Source: Subtercola lobariae
GTDB lineage: Bacteria > Actinomycetota > Actinomycetes > Actinomycetales > Microbacteriaceae
Assembly (NCBI RefSeq): GCF_014640255.1
Contig: NZ_BMGP01000003.1
Coordinates: 62,001 to 126,000 of the forward strand
Length of the DNA: 64,000 nucleotides
Direction: 5' to 3'
A program made the position numbers and the translations under genes. How positions within the stretch are numbered: the stretch's first letter is position 1; the number at the start of each line of letters is the position of its first letter. Under the pieces are notes generated by a model, which made no database searches, was not told where the DNA came from, and saw only the letters and a list, made by a program, of their open reading frames with translations. Shown here one piece after another: positions 26,387 through 35,301 of the stretch.

Positions 26387-26680
26387 TTACATCTCGCATT
26401 CGATGCAGACGGGGCCGAGCTTCGTCTGGTGATCGATCTGCGAACGGTGCTTCACGAGAAAACAGCTCACACAGGTGAACTCGTCTGCCTGCGGCGGAAG
26501 AACCACCACGTCGAGGTCGAGGTCTGAGAGGTCTGCTCCAGGCAGTTCGAAGCCACCGGGGTTGTCGGCGTCATCAACGTCTACGACACCAGACATCTTG
26601 TCTGGAACTCGCTCTTTCAGCGCCTCAATCGAGTCTGAATCGTCGTCGGTCTTGCGCGGAGCGTCGTAATCGGTTGCCAT
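26387..26680 (-). CDS. DUF4193 zinc-ribbon-like protein
   Basis: 97 residues. A very acidic N-terminal two thirds is followed by FTCVSCFLVKHRSQI and the C-terminal PVCIECEM. The two CxxC pairs are presumed to bind zinc. This is DUF4193, conserved across actinobacteria (Rv2699c in Mycobacterium). Function is unknown; small zinc-ribbon proteins of this kind often contact RNA polymerase or nucleic acid, but nothing here proves that. Divergent from sepH. Confidence 0.9.
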   Translation of the reverse strand: MATDYDAPRKTDDDSDSIEALKERVPDKMSGVVDVDDADNPGGFELPGADLSDLDLDVVVLPPQADEFTCVSCFLVKHRSQIDHQTKLGPVCIECEM

Positions 26681-26882
26681 GCTTATCCACTTCTCATACG
26701 CCAGCTAAAACAAAATCGGCGGCGTTAGTTTGCATCATTCCAAGGGGAATAGCAAACCGTGTTTGCAGCGGTTCATTCCCTCGCCCGTAGCAACTTACGG
26801 CACGCCCCAAACATTCCCGAGTTCAGGGGGGTTGTCATGGCATCCTTGCAGGGAACTCCAGACCAAGACGGGGCCATTCACC

Positions 26883-28268
26883 ATGCAAGATTTGACAGTC
26901 ATCGGAATCGAGAACGGGGCACTCCTCGTCGCTTCCGAATCAGGCGAGCGTTACCGCGTTGCCATCGACGAAGTATTGCAATCGCGGCTGAGACAGAGCA
27001 CCACACAGCCAGAGAGCGGCGTGAAGGTGTCGCCGCGCGAGATTCAGGCGCAGATCAGGGCTGGCATGAGCGCTGAAGACGTTGCGCGCTCGACCGGTGC
27101 CTCACTCGAGTTCGTCGAACGCTTCGAGGGCCCTGTGCTCGCCGAGCGTCTGCACATCGTGAGTTCAGCTCTCCGCGTACCGGTGAAAGTCGCCTCCCCG
27201 ACTGACCCGTTGCGCGGTGACCCGCTGAGCGACGATCAGTCGTCGACGTTCGGCGACGTGATCGAAGAGCGCCTCGACGGCCTCGGCGCTGTCGACCTGC
27301 GGTGGGCGAGCTGGAAAGAAGAGACCGGCTGGGTCGTCAAGCTCACCTTCACCGCGAGCGAGATCGACCATGACGCGCGCTGGCAGTACGACCCCAAGCG
27401 CCACTCCCTCTCGCCGCTGAACTCGGGCGCTGTAACGCTTTCGCAGCACGGCGAGATCGTCGAGGGTCTGATTCCTCGCCTTCGTGCGGTCGATGCGGAT
27501 GCTCGGCGAGTCGGCAGCGAATCGCGGGCCGAGACAGCGGGGCTCGCTCTCGACGAGCTCGACTCGGCCCTCGATTTCGGGGCCGACGGTTCATCTGGGC
27601 CAGTGGCGACATCGGGCCCCGGCTCAGCATCGGGCTCAGAGGCGGCATCGGGCCCGGGCGCGGCATCGGGTGGTGCGTCTTCGGGTGGTGATCTGCCTGG
27701 GCGTACGTCTGGTGGTTTGTCGTTCGGCGGCGGCTCTTCGTCAGACCCGTCTGCTCCCCCGGTTCTCACCGAGCCCACCCCGTTCACTCGGTTCGGGCGC
27801 ACCGGCGAAGAGTCGTCTCCCGCCGCCGCAGCCGCAGCCGTGACCCGGCAGGCCCCCGGCCCCGTGAATCAGAACGAGACGGCCGATCTGCTCGAGGCGC
27901 TCCGTCGTCGTCGTGGTGAACGCGAAGCGGCCTCGTTCACAGTCGAGGGCGACGACGAATTCGATGCACTGGGCTCCGGGCATCCATCGGCGCACTCGTC
28001 AGCCAGCCGGGCCGATGAAGAGACCCGACCGGTCGCACACCTGTCGCGCCCCGGTGATGCATCGGGCAGAACCGGCACCGCGGCCGACGCAAGCGCCGGC
28101 AGTGAATTCGAGACGCCGACGGGAGCGGGTGTGACCACGCTCGACGGCTTCGATGAGGTGCCCGATCAGCGCCAAACGGGCCCCCAGTCTCGTTCGAAGC
28201 GCCGCACCGCGATGCCCAGCTGGGACGAGATTGTGTTCGGCGCCCGCAGCGACGACGACCTCGGCTGA
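26883..28268 (+). CDS. sepH: Septation protein SepH (DUF3071)
   Basis: 461 residues from the ATG at 26883, the usual SepH start MQDLTVIGIENGALLVASE; the open frame runs upstream but is not conserved. SepH binds and bundles FtsZ in actinobacteria. The N-terminal DUF3071 domain includes the helix-turn-helix-like segment SPREIQAQIRAGMSAEDVAR. A long Gly/Ser/Ala/Pro linker (about residues 210-330) follows, and the conserved short C-terminal motif PSWDEIVFG is present. There is no obvious ribosome binding site before the start. The neighbourhood (DUF4193, sepH, phosphodiesterase, parC) is typical of Microbacteriaceae. Confidence 0.92.
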   Translation: MQDLTVIGIENGALLVASESGERYRVAIDEVLQSRLRQSTTQPESGVKVSPREIQAQIRAGMSAEDVARSTGASLEFVERFEGPVLAERLHIVSSALRVPVKVASPTDPLRGDPLSDDQSSTFGDVIEERLDGLGAVDLRWASWKEETGWVVKLTFTASEIDHDARWQYDPKRHSLSPLNSGAVTLSQHGEIVEGLIPRLRAVDADARRVGSESRAETAGLALDELDSALDFGADGSSGPVATSGPGSASGSEAASGPGAASGGASSGGDLPGRTSGGLSFGGGSSSDPSAPPVLTEPTPFTRFGRTGEESSPAAAAAAVTRQAPGPVNQNETADLLEALRRRRGEREAASFTVEGDDEFDALGSGHPSAHSSASRADEETRPVAHLSRPGDASGRTGTAADASAGSEFETPTGAGVTTLDGFDEVPDQRQTGPQSRSKRRTAMPSWDEIVFGARSDDDLG

Positions 28269-28303
28269 GCCGCGGCCCTGCCGCCTCCGTCGCGCCGTGA
28301 CGA

Positions 28304-28388
28304 CTCCGTGCCGGACTCCGTGCTGCCGCGCTAGCCACGGCTCCGTGCCGGACCCCGTGCTACCGCGCCAGCCACGACTCCGAGCCGG
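28304..28388. repeat. 37-base tandem repeat (2.3 copies) downstream of sepH
   Basis: Units 28304-28340 and 28341-28377 differ at four positions; a partial third unit runs to 28388. It is intergenic, with no reading frame of its own. Confidence 0.85.
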
Positions 28389-28447
28389 CAGCTTCCGCGC
28401 GGCCTCGAATCCACCCGGCCGAACCACATGAGGCCACTACGCCGATG

Positions 28448-28490
28448 TGAGCCTGTTAGACCGGGCTCAATTGCGCCTAACGGGCTCACT
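28448..28490. repeat. Inverted repeat with GTGAGCC / GGCTCAC arms (copy A)
   Basis: Arms 28448-28460 and 28478-28490 pair over 13 bases, with a single T-G wobble, around a 17-base loop. It lies between convergent sepH and phosphodiesterase genes. The outer arm sequence recurs at 63427-63488. Confidence 0.8.
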
Positions 28491-28511
28491 CGACCCGACG
28501 CAGCTCGGCGC

Positions 28512-29666
28512 TCAGGCGCCGAAGGCGCCGAAACGCAGCAGTGGCACGAAGAGCTCGTCGTCGCTCCAGGAGCCGTGCTGGCCGATCATGGTGCGCTTCG
28601 ACGCGGGGGTTCGTCGCGAGTCGTAGTAGGCGATGTTCTTGCGCGCCGCCACAATGAGGTCGCCGATACGCGGCCGGATGCTCGGCAGCACCTCCCCGAA
28701 CCACCCCGCCTCGATGGCCTCGTCACGGGTGAGCACCCAGGCGCGTTCGCCTTCGACCGCCCGCCACGCCTCGACCACAGCGGCCCGCTCGGCCGCAGGC
28801 AGCTCGGGTTCGAAGTGCAATTGCAGGCAGCGCGGGTCGCCCGCCACGTGACGGATGCCCGCCACCAGCTCAGGAACGGAGTCGAACAGAACGTGTGAGG
28901 TCTGCGGTACATCGATCATTCCGTGATCGGCGGTCAAGAGCATCCCCTCGCCCGAACCAAGAGCCGCGCTGAACGCCGCCATCTCGGCGTCGACAGTCTC
29001 GAGCGCCGCCGTGAACTGGTCAGACTGCCAGCCGTGGGCGTGCGAAGCCATGTCGAGCTCGGGAATGTACAGGTAGGTGAGGGTGCGCTGCCCCGCCGGG
29101 GTGCGATCGAGCAGGGCACGTGCGGCTGCGAAGCGGTCGGCGATGGTTTTGCCGCCGAGGTAGGTGGCCCCGCGCAGCACGGCCTGGGTGAACCCGCTCG
29201 TGACGTATTTGGGGGCGCCGATGGCCGTGCATCCGATGCCCGCTGCGCTCGCCCGCTCGAACAGGGTCGGCACTGCCTGCCAGGTCTGCGGCTGCATGCT
29301 GGGGCCCCAGCCGGTGAGCTGATTCACGACGGTGTCGGTTTCGGGCACGAGCGCGGTGTAGCCGACGAGCCCATGGATGCCTGGCGAGACCCCGGTGGTC
29401 AGAGATGCCAGCGCGGCAGCGGTGGTCGTGGGGAATCCGCTGGCCAATCGGCTCTTTTTCGTGAGATGCGCCGTGAGGTGCCGAGCGTGCCCGGCGCGAG
29501 CGCGCAGAGACGAGAGCCCGAGCCCGTCGACCAGCACAACCACCACGTGATTCGCGGCGGGCAGCCCGAGCGTGTTGGGTAGGCCGTCGAGAGCCGCGAG
29601 GCAACTCGGCAACACGTCTGTGAGGTGCGCGGCGGCAGAATCGAGGGCCGGTAGCATGGGTGGCAT
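28512..29666 (-). CDS. Alkaline phosphatase-superfamily nucleotide pyrophosphatase/phosphodiesterase
   Basis: 384 residues from the ATG at 29666 (another Met lies three codons in); the longer frame overlaps the divergent parC start. The metal-binding and nucleophile elements of the NPP/autotaxin-type alkaline phosphatase superfamily are visible. These are VVVLVDGLGLSSL (first metal Asp), the nucleophile Thr in SGFPTTTAAALASL, YIPELDMASHAHGW, and the metal site LTADHGMID. There is no signal peptide, so it should be cytosolic. Substrate is unknown. This gene and parC being head to head is common in Microbacteriaceae. Confidence 0.88.
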   Translation of the reverse strand: MPPMLPALDSAAAHLTDVLPSCLAALDGLPNTLGLPAANHVVVVLVDGLGLSSLRARAGHARHLTAHLTKKSRLASGFPTTTAAALASLTTGVSPGIHGLVGYTALVPETDTVVNQLTGWGPSMQPQTWQAVPTLFERASAAGIGCTAIGAPKYVTSGFTQAVLRGATYLGGKTIADRFAAARALLDRTPAGQRTLTYLYIPELDMASHAHGWQSDQFTAALETVDAEMAAFSAALGSGEGMLLTADHGMIDVPQTSHVLFDSVPELVAGIRHVAGDPRCLQLHFEPELPAAERAAVVEAWRAVEGERAWVLTRDEAIEAGWFGEVLPSIRPRIGDLIVAARKNIAYYDSRRTPASKRTMIGQHGSWSDDELFVPLLRFGAFGA

Positions 29667-29773
29667 TGTGCCAAGTCTGGCACGCACCGGCTCAGCTGGG
29701 GCACGAGAACACCCAGATCTGAGCACCGGCCACCCTCGTGACCCCGAGCCCGAACCCGACGAAACGTACAGGA

Positions 29774-32503
29774 ATGACACCGAAGACGCCCGAGCCCGAA
29801 CCCGACGTGGTCGAGAACATCGAAGACATCGATGTGTCGAGCGAGATGCAGGGGTCGTTTCTCGAGTACGCCTATTCGGTCATCTACTCGCGGGCGTTGC
29901 CAGATGCCCGTGACGGCTTGAAGCCTGTTCAGCGCCGCATCTTGTACCAGATGAGCGACATGGGTCTTCGGCCCGACCGTGGGCACGTCAAGTCGGCTCG
30001 TGTCGTCGGCGAGGTGATGGGCAAGCTCCACCCGCACGGTGACGCGTCGATCTACGACGCGATGGTGCGACTGGCGCAGCCGTGGACCTTACGGCTGCCG
30101 CTCATCGACGGTCACGGCAACTTCGGGTCGCTCGACGACGGGCCAGCGGCCTCGCGGTACACCGAGGCGCGCCTGGCACCCGCCGCGCTGGCGATGACCG
30201 ACGGGCTCGACGAAGACGTGGTCGACTTCGTGCCGAACTACGACAACCAGCTCACTCAGCCCGACGTGCTGCCGGCCGCGTACCCGAACCTGCTGGTCAA
30301 TGGGGCCAGCGGTATCGCGGTGGGCATGGCGACGAATATGGCGCCGCACAACCTCATCGAGGTCGTGGCGGGGGCGCGGTACCTCATCACGCATCCCGAT
30401 GCCACGGTCGATGACCTGATGTCGTTCATCCCGGGCCCCGATCTGCCGGGCGGGGGCACGATCGTGGGGCTGGCGGGCATCCGCGATGCCTACACGACCG
30501 GGCGCGGTGCGTTCAAGACGCGTGCGAAGGTGAGCGTCGAGAACCTCACTGCGCGCAAGGTGGGGCTGGTCGTCACCGAGTTGCCGTACCTTGTCGGTGC
30601 CGAGAAGGTCATCTCGAAGATCAAAGACGGCGTCAACTCGAAGAAGCTGCAGGGCATCTCCGACGTCACCGACCTCACCGACCGCACAAACGGTCTTCGT
30701 CTTGTCATCGGCATCAAGACGGGATTCAGCCCGGATGCCGTACTCGAGCAGCTCTACCGGCAGACTCCGCTCGAAGATTCGTTCAACATCAACAACGTGG
30801 CGCTCGTGGGCGGCAGCCCGCAGACGCTCGGGCTGAAGCAGTTGCTCGAGGTCTACGTCGACCATCGCATCGAGGTCACCACCCGGCGAACGCAGTATCG
30901 GCTCACCAAGCGGCGCGAACGCTTACATTTGCTGCTCGGGCTGCTCATTGCGATTCTCGACATCGACGAAGTGATTCAGGTCATTCGTAACAGCGACGAC
31001 ACCGACCAAGCGCGCACGCGGCTGATCGACGTTTTCGACCTCGATACGCTGCAGGCCGACTATATTCTCGAGCTGCGTTTGCGCCGCCTCACGCGGTTCT
31101 CCCGCATCGAGCTCGAGACCGAGCGCGACGCGCTGCAACGCGAAATCGAGTACCTCGAGGCACTGCTGGCGAGCCCGGCGTTGATTCGGCAGACGGTTTC
31201 AGAAGAGCTCGATGAGGTCGCCGATCGTCTGGGCACCCCACGCCGAACGTTGCTCACCGAGGGGCGGGCGGCACCGGCATCCACTGCGGCAGCTCGCAAG
31301 ATTCAGGAGTCGCTCGAGCTGGCCGATACGCCGTGCCGGGTGTTTCTCAGCACGACAGGGCGCACGATTCGGGTCGACGTGGGCGCTGCGGATGCCGCGG
31401 CTGGTGCCGGGGATGCTGGTGCGGGCGGTGCGGGCGCTGCTGGTGCAGGCGGCGACGGTGGCGTGCGAAGCATGGAAGAGATCGACGCCGATCGGTCTTC
31501 GTCGCCAGACGGGGCTCTTTTCTCGGCCGAGGCCGTTTCGACGTCGGCCAGTGCATCCAGCACGGTCGCCAGCACCACGCGCCCGTCTCCGAGGGCCGGT
31601 GCCGGGGCGGGCGCGAAGCTGCGTCGCAGCAAGCATGACGCGGTTCGTTCGGCGGTCGACACCACCACGCGAACCGAGATTGGGGCCGTCACGAACCTCG
31701 GCCGGGTCATCCGTATGTCGGTGCTTGACCTGCCCGTGGCACCCGCAAACTCGGTGCAGCTCGCGGCCGGCGTTCGTATTGCCGACTACCTCGCTCTCGA
31801 TGCCAAGCGCGAGCGGGTCATCGCGCTCGTCTCGCTGACCAGCGACGTGCCCATCGCGCTCGGTACCAAGCTCGGAACGGTCAAGCGCGTCATTCCGGGT
31901 GACTGGCCGAACAAACCCGACTTCGAACTCATCACGCTGAAGCCGGGAGACGAGGTGATCGGCGCCGAGCAGGCTCCCGAGACGTCGAACCTCGTCTTTG
32001 TGGCGACGGATGCTCAGCTGCTGCACTACCCGGCGGCCTCCGTTCGGCCGCAGGGCCGCTCCGCGGGCGGTATGGCGGGCATCAGTCTCGGCGCGGGATC
32101 TACCGTCATCGCCTTCTCCGCGGTCGACCCGTCGGCGCCCTCCGCGACAAGTGGCGCCGCTGATAGCGATGACACCACCGCGACCGGGAACCTCGGCATC
32201 GTCGTGGTCACCGTCGCTGGCAACTCGGCCACCCTCCCCGGCACCGACGCGGGTTCGGCGAAGGTCTCGGCGCTCAGCGAATTTCCCACCAAGGGTCGTG
32301 CAACCGGCGGAGTGAGGGCTCAGCGCTTCATCAAGGGTGAGGATGCCCTGCAGCTCGCCTGGGTCGGCCCTGCCCCTGCGCTGGCCGTGGCCCCCGACGG
32401 TGCGGTGCGCACACTGCCCGACTCCGGCGCCAAGCGCGACGCCTCCGGCGTGCCCCTCGCGGCCGCCGTGGGCTCCGTCGGCTTCGCCGTCGCCCTCGAC
32501 TAA
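29774..32503 (+). CDS. parC: DNA topoisomerase IV subunit A (ParC-type)
   Basis: 909 residues from the ATG at 29774 (AGGA just upstream); a GTG at 29738 is an alternative. It is the DNA-cleaving subunit of a type IIA topoisomerase, paired with ParE encoded 0.6 kb downstream. The N-terminus [20 protein letters not shown], the helix-turn-helix GRVGHVKSAR-like region and the catalytic Tyr in [10 protein letters not shown] are clear. A Gly/Ala/Asp-rich insertion of about 85 residues (about 537-622, bases 31384-31640) separates the cleavage core from the beta-propeller C-terminal domain. It is a ParC rather than GyrA by context, since gyrA/gyrB normally lie at oriC. Many actinobacteria have only gyrase. 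Confidence 0.92.
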   Translation: MTPKTPEPEPDVVENIEDIDVSSEMQGSFLEYAYSVIYSRALPDARDGLKPVQRRILYQMSDMGLRPDRGHVKSARVVGEVMGKLHPHGDASIYDAMVRLAQPWTLRLPLIDGHGNFGSLDDGPAASRYTEARLAPAALAMTDGLDEDVVDFVPNYDNQLTQPDVLPAAYPNLLVNGASGIAVGMATNMAPHNLIEVVAGARYLITHPDATVDDLMSFIPGPDLPGGGTIVGLAGIRDAYTTGRGAFKTRAKVSVENLTARKVGLVVTELPYLVGAEKVISKIKDGVNSKKLQGISDVTDLTDRTNGLRLVIGIKTGFSPDAVLEQLYRQTPLEDSFNINNVALVGGSPQTLGLKQLLEVYVDHRIEVTTRRTQYRLTKRRERLHLLLGLLIAILDIDEVIQVIRNSDDTDQARTRLIDVFDLDTLQADYILELRLRRLTRFSRIELETERDALQREIEYLEALLASPALIRQTVSEELDEVADRLGTPRRTLLTEGRAAPASTAAARKIQESLELADTPCRVFLSTTGRTIRVDVGAADAAAGAGDAGAGGAGAAGAGGDGGVRSMEEIDADRSSSPDGALFSAEAVSTSASASSTVASTTRPSPRAGAGAGAKLRRSKHDAVRSAVDTTTRTEIGAVTNLGRVIRMSVLDLPVAPANSVQLAAGVRIADYLALDAKRERVIALVSLTSDVPIALGTKLGTVKRVIPGDWPNKPDFELITLKPGDEVIGAEQAPETSNLVFVATDAQLLHYPAASVRPQGRSAGGMAGISLGAGSTVIAFSAVDPSAPSATSGAADSDDTTATGNLGIVVVTVAGNSATLPGTDAGSAKVSALSEFPTKGRATGGVRAQRFIKGEDALQLAWVGPAPALAVAPDGAVRTLPDSGAKRDASGVPLAAAVGSVGFAVALD

Positions 32504-32522
32504 TCCACCCCTTCTCGCCCAC

Positions 32523-32597
32523 AGGGAGTTCGGTCGGAGATCAGGCGACATGTCTGCACTACGTCGACAGAGGCCCTGTGCTCCGACCGAACTCCCT
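32523..32597. terminator. 17-base-arm hairpin between parC and DUF7455 gene
   Basis: Perfect arms AGGGAGTTCGGTCGGAG (32523-32539) and its complement (32581-32597) enclose a 41-base loop. It is 20 bases after the parC stop. It probably ends parC transcription, although it has no U-tract. Confidence 0.6.
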
Positions 32598-32610
32598 CTG
32601 AAGCAGGCAC

Positions 32611-32654
32611 GAAAAAGCGGCGCCGGGCATCCCGAAGGATGCGCCGACGCCGCT
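32611..32654 (-). terminator. Intrinsic terminator of the DUF7455 gene
   Basis: On the minus strand AGCGGCG...CGCCGCT arms (32616-32622, 32648-32654) with an inner GCATCC/GGATGC stem are followed directly by TTTTTCG, a classic U-tract. It lies 21 bases downstream of the gene. Confidence 0.8.
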
Positions 32655-32674
32655 GGCGTGCGCGAAGCCGCCGC

Positions 32675-32911
32675 CTACGAGCGGTGGTCTTCGAGCAGCT
32701 TCGCTGACTCGTCGTGCCAGCTCTTGGCGATGGGGAAGAGTTTGTCGTGAACCTCGCGGCCGTGGTGGGCGCAGAACAGCAGTTCGCCGCTCGCCATCTC
32801 GACGCGAATGTACGCTTGGGCACCGCAGCTGTCGCAGCGGTCGGCGCCAGTCAACTGCCGGCCCACTTCCAGATCGCCAACCACGCTGGTCTCTGTTGCA
32901 ATTGTTTGCAT
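32675..32911 (-). CDS. DUF7455 small zinc-ribbon-like protein
   Basis: 78 residues from the ATG at 32911 (GAGGAG about eight bases upstream). LTGADRCDSCGAQAYIRVE and LLFCAHHGREVHDKL give a CxxC plus CxHH arrangement, probably binding one zinc ion. The family is small, actinobacterial and of unknown function, and usually lies beside parC/parE or sigA genes as here. No other domain is present. Confidence 0.85.
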   Translation of the reverse strand: MQTIATETSVVGDLEVGRQLTGADRCDSCGAQAYIRVEMASGELLFCAHHGREVHDKLFPIAKSWHDESAKLLEDHRS

Positions 32912-33116
32912 CTTATGGCTCCTCACGGGTTCGTACCTCAGACAATCTGTATAACCGATTCAAGCATGCGTATGTTCCTTCGAGGTTACATTCTCCTGTG
33001 TTTCGCTGTGCGCGTACCATCGGTTTGGTCACGGGTGTCGATGGGGGCTTGACGACGCTCCAGAACGTAGTCTTAGACGTTGCATCCCACATTCCGTGAC
33101 CTCTTAGGAGCATTCT

Positions 33117-35204
33117 TTGGCATCCTCCGATTATTCGGCCAGACACCTCTCGGTGCTGGAGGGCCTTGAAGCAGTTCGCAAGCGCCCCGGTATGTACATC
33201 GGCTCCACCGGCCCCAAGGGCCTCATGCACTGCCTGTGGGAGATCATCGACAACTCGGTCGACGAGGCGCTCGGCGGCTTCGGCACTGAGATCTCCATCA
33301 TTCTGCACCCCGACAACAGCGTCGAGGTGCGCGACAAAGCGCGCGGCATTCCGGTCGACATCGAGCCTCGCACCGGCCTCAGCGGTGTCGAAGTGGTGTT
33401 CACGAAACTGCACGCCGGCGGCAAGTTCGGCTCGGGTTCGTATGCGGCATCCGGTGGCCTGCACGGCGTGGGCGCCTCGGTGGTCAACGCGCTGAGCGAG
33501 CGGCTCGACGTGGAGGTCGACCGTGACGGAAAAATCTGGGCGATGTCGTTTCACCGCGGCGAGCCGGGTAATTTCGATGACGCCGACCCGAAGAACCCGA
33601 GCCCCACCTCGAAATTCACACCGTTCGAGAAGAAGAGCGAGCTGCGCGTGGTGGGCAAGGTCGCCCGCGGTGTGACGGGTACGCGCATCCGGTACTGGGC
33701 CGACCCGCAGATCTTTACCGAGAACGCAGCTTTTCAGACCGAAGAGCTGGTCGACCGTGCGCGCCAGACCGCGTTTCTCGTGTCGGGCCTGGCGCTCGAC
33801 ATCACCGACAACCGGGGCGAAGAACCGCTGCACGAGTCGTTCAAATACGAAGGTGGCCTTGCCGAGTTCGTCGATTTTCTGGCGCCGGATGCTCCCCTCA
33901 CCGAAACCTGGCGCCTGGAAGGTTCTGGCACCTTCGTCGAGACCGTTCCCGTCTTGAGCGACGCGGGCGCCATGGTGCCCACCGAACTCACCCGCGACTG
34001 CTCGGTCGACATCGCTTTGCGCTGGGGAACCGGTTACGACACCGAGCTCAAGACCTTCGTCAATATCATCTCGACGCCGAAGGGTGGCACGCATCTCGCG
34101 GGCTTCGAGGCCGGCTTGCTGCGCTTTTTGCGCAAGACCGTCGAAGACAACGCGCGCCGACTCAAGGTGGGCAACGACAAGCTCGACAAAGAAGACGTGC
34201 TCGCCGGGCTCACGGCGGTGCTTACCGTGCGCCTGCCCGAGCCGCAGTTCGAGGGGCAGACGAAAGAGATTCTCGGCACGCCCGCGGTGCGCAACATCGT
34301 GACGAGCGTGGTGACGAAGGCGCTCGGCGAACGGTTCGCCTCGTCGAAGCGCGACGACAAGACACAGACCGCCCTGGTGCTCGACAAGGTCGTCGCCGAG
34401 ATGAAGTCGCGCATCTCGGCCCGCGCGCACAAAGAAACGCAGCGTCGTAAGAACGCCCTCGAGAGCTCGTCGCTGCCGGCAAAACTGGTCGACTGCCGCT
34501 CGAGCGACGTGGTGTCGTCGGAGTTGTTCATCGTCGAGGGCGATTCCGCGCTCGGCACGGCGAAACTTGCTCGCAACAGTGAGTTTCAGGCGTTGTTGCC
34601 GATTCGCGGCAAGATTCTCAACGTGCAGAAGGCTTCGGTGGCCGACATGCTGTCGAACAGCGAGTGCGCGTCGATCATCCAGGTGCTCGGCGCGGGCTCC
34701 GGTCGCTCGTTCGATATCGATACGGCCAGGTACGGCAAGATCATCCTGATGAGCGACGCCGACGTCGACGGGGCGCACATTCGCACGCTGTTGCTGACGC
34801 TGTTCTTCCGCTACATGCGGCCGATGATCGACGCCGGCCGGGTCTTCGCCGCAGTGCCCCCCTTGCATCGGGTGGTGGTGATGAACCCCGGAACGAAGCC
34901 GAACGAGACCATCTACACCTACTCAGAGACTGAGCTGAACGGCGTGCTCGCCGGACTCAAGCGCACCAACAAGAAGTACCAAGACCCCATTCAGCGCTAC
35001 AAGGGTCTCGGCGAGATGGATGCCGACCAACTCGCCCTCACCACCATGGACAAACGGCACCGCATGCTGCGCCGCGTACGCGTGACGGATGCCCAGGCCG
35101 CCGAACGCACGTTCGAACTGCTCATGGGCGACGACGTAGCCCCCCGCAAGGATTTCATCATCGCCGGCGGCGCGGGCCTCAGCGCCGACCGCATCGACAC
35201 CTAA
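33117..35204 (+). CDS. parE: DNA topoisomerase IV subunit B (ParE-type)
   Basis: 695 residues with a TTG start; AGGAG is placed seven to eight bases upstream and decides it. It is the ATPase subunit of topoisomerase IV, with the GHKL signatures WEIIDNSVDEALGG and GLHGVGASVVNALS. The TOPRIM domain shows ELFIVEGDSALGTAK and LMSDADVDGAHIRTLLLTLF, and the C-terminal YKGLGEMDADQL segment is intact. A possible -35 element TTGACG at 33049-33054 lies in the 205-base upstream region, with no convincing -10. It is expressed in the same direction as parC but separated from it by the opposing DUF7455 gene. Confidence 0.94.
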   Translation: MASSDYSARHLSVLEGLEAVRKRPGMYIGSTGPKGLMHCLWEIIDNSVDEALGGFGTEISIILHPDNSVEVRDKARGIPVDIEPRTGLSGVEVVFTKLHAGGKFGSGSYAASGGLHGVGASVVNALSERLDVEVDRDGKIWAMSFHRGEPGNFDDADPKNPSPTSKFTPFEKKSELRVVGKVARGVTGTRIRYWADPQIFTENAAFQTEELVDRARQTAFLVSGLALDITDNRGEEPLHESFKYEGGLAEFVDFLAPDAPLTETWRLEGSGTFVETVPVLSDAGAMVPTELTRDCSVDIALRWGTGYDTELKTFVNIISTPKGGTHLAGFEAGLLRFLRKTVEDNARRLKVGNDKLDKEDVLAGLTAVLTVRLPEPQFEGQTKEILGTPAVRNIVTSVVTKALGERFASSKRDDKTQTALVLDKVVAEMKSRISARAHKETQRRKNALESSSLPAKLVDCRSSDVVSSELFIVEGDSALGTAKLARNSEFQALLPIRGKILNVQKASVADMLSNSECASIIQVLGAGSGRSFDIDTARYGKIILMSDADVDGAHIRTLLLTLFFRYMRPMIDAGRVFAAVPPLHRVVVMNPGTKPNETIYTYSETELNGVLAGLKRTNKKYQDPIQRYKGLGEMDADQLALTTMDKRHRMLRRVRVTDAQAAERTFELLMGDDVAPRKDFIIAGGAGLSADRIDT

Positions 35205-35226
35205 CCCCAAGCCCCGTCTCGGCCAT

Positions 35227-35294
35227 GGCAATCGAGAGGTCGAAATCTCTCCGAAACGAGCCGTTTTGGGAGAGATTTCGACCTCTCGATTGCC
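35227..35294. repeat. Very long perfect inverted repeat between parE and gatD
   Basis: 26-base perfect arms (35227-35252 and 35269-35294). The loop itself contains CGAAACG-AGC-CGTTTTG, which can extend the pairing by seven further pairs with one wobble. It lies between the convergent parE and gatD-like genes, 22 bases after the parE stop and seven bases from the gatD stop. It can act as a bidirectional terminator, although there is no U-tract. Confidence 0.9.
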
Positions 35295-35301
35295 TTGGGC
35301 G

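Noticed and set aside
28304-28388. Possible CRISPR array
   Set aside because: Units are head-to-tail with no unique spacers, and no cas genes are present.
32913-34868. 651-codon minus-strand frame opposite parE
   Set aside because: Shadow of parE; no start site, no conserved domain.
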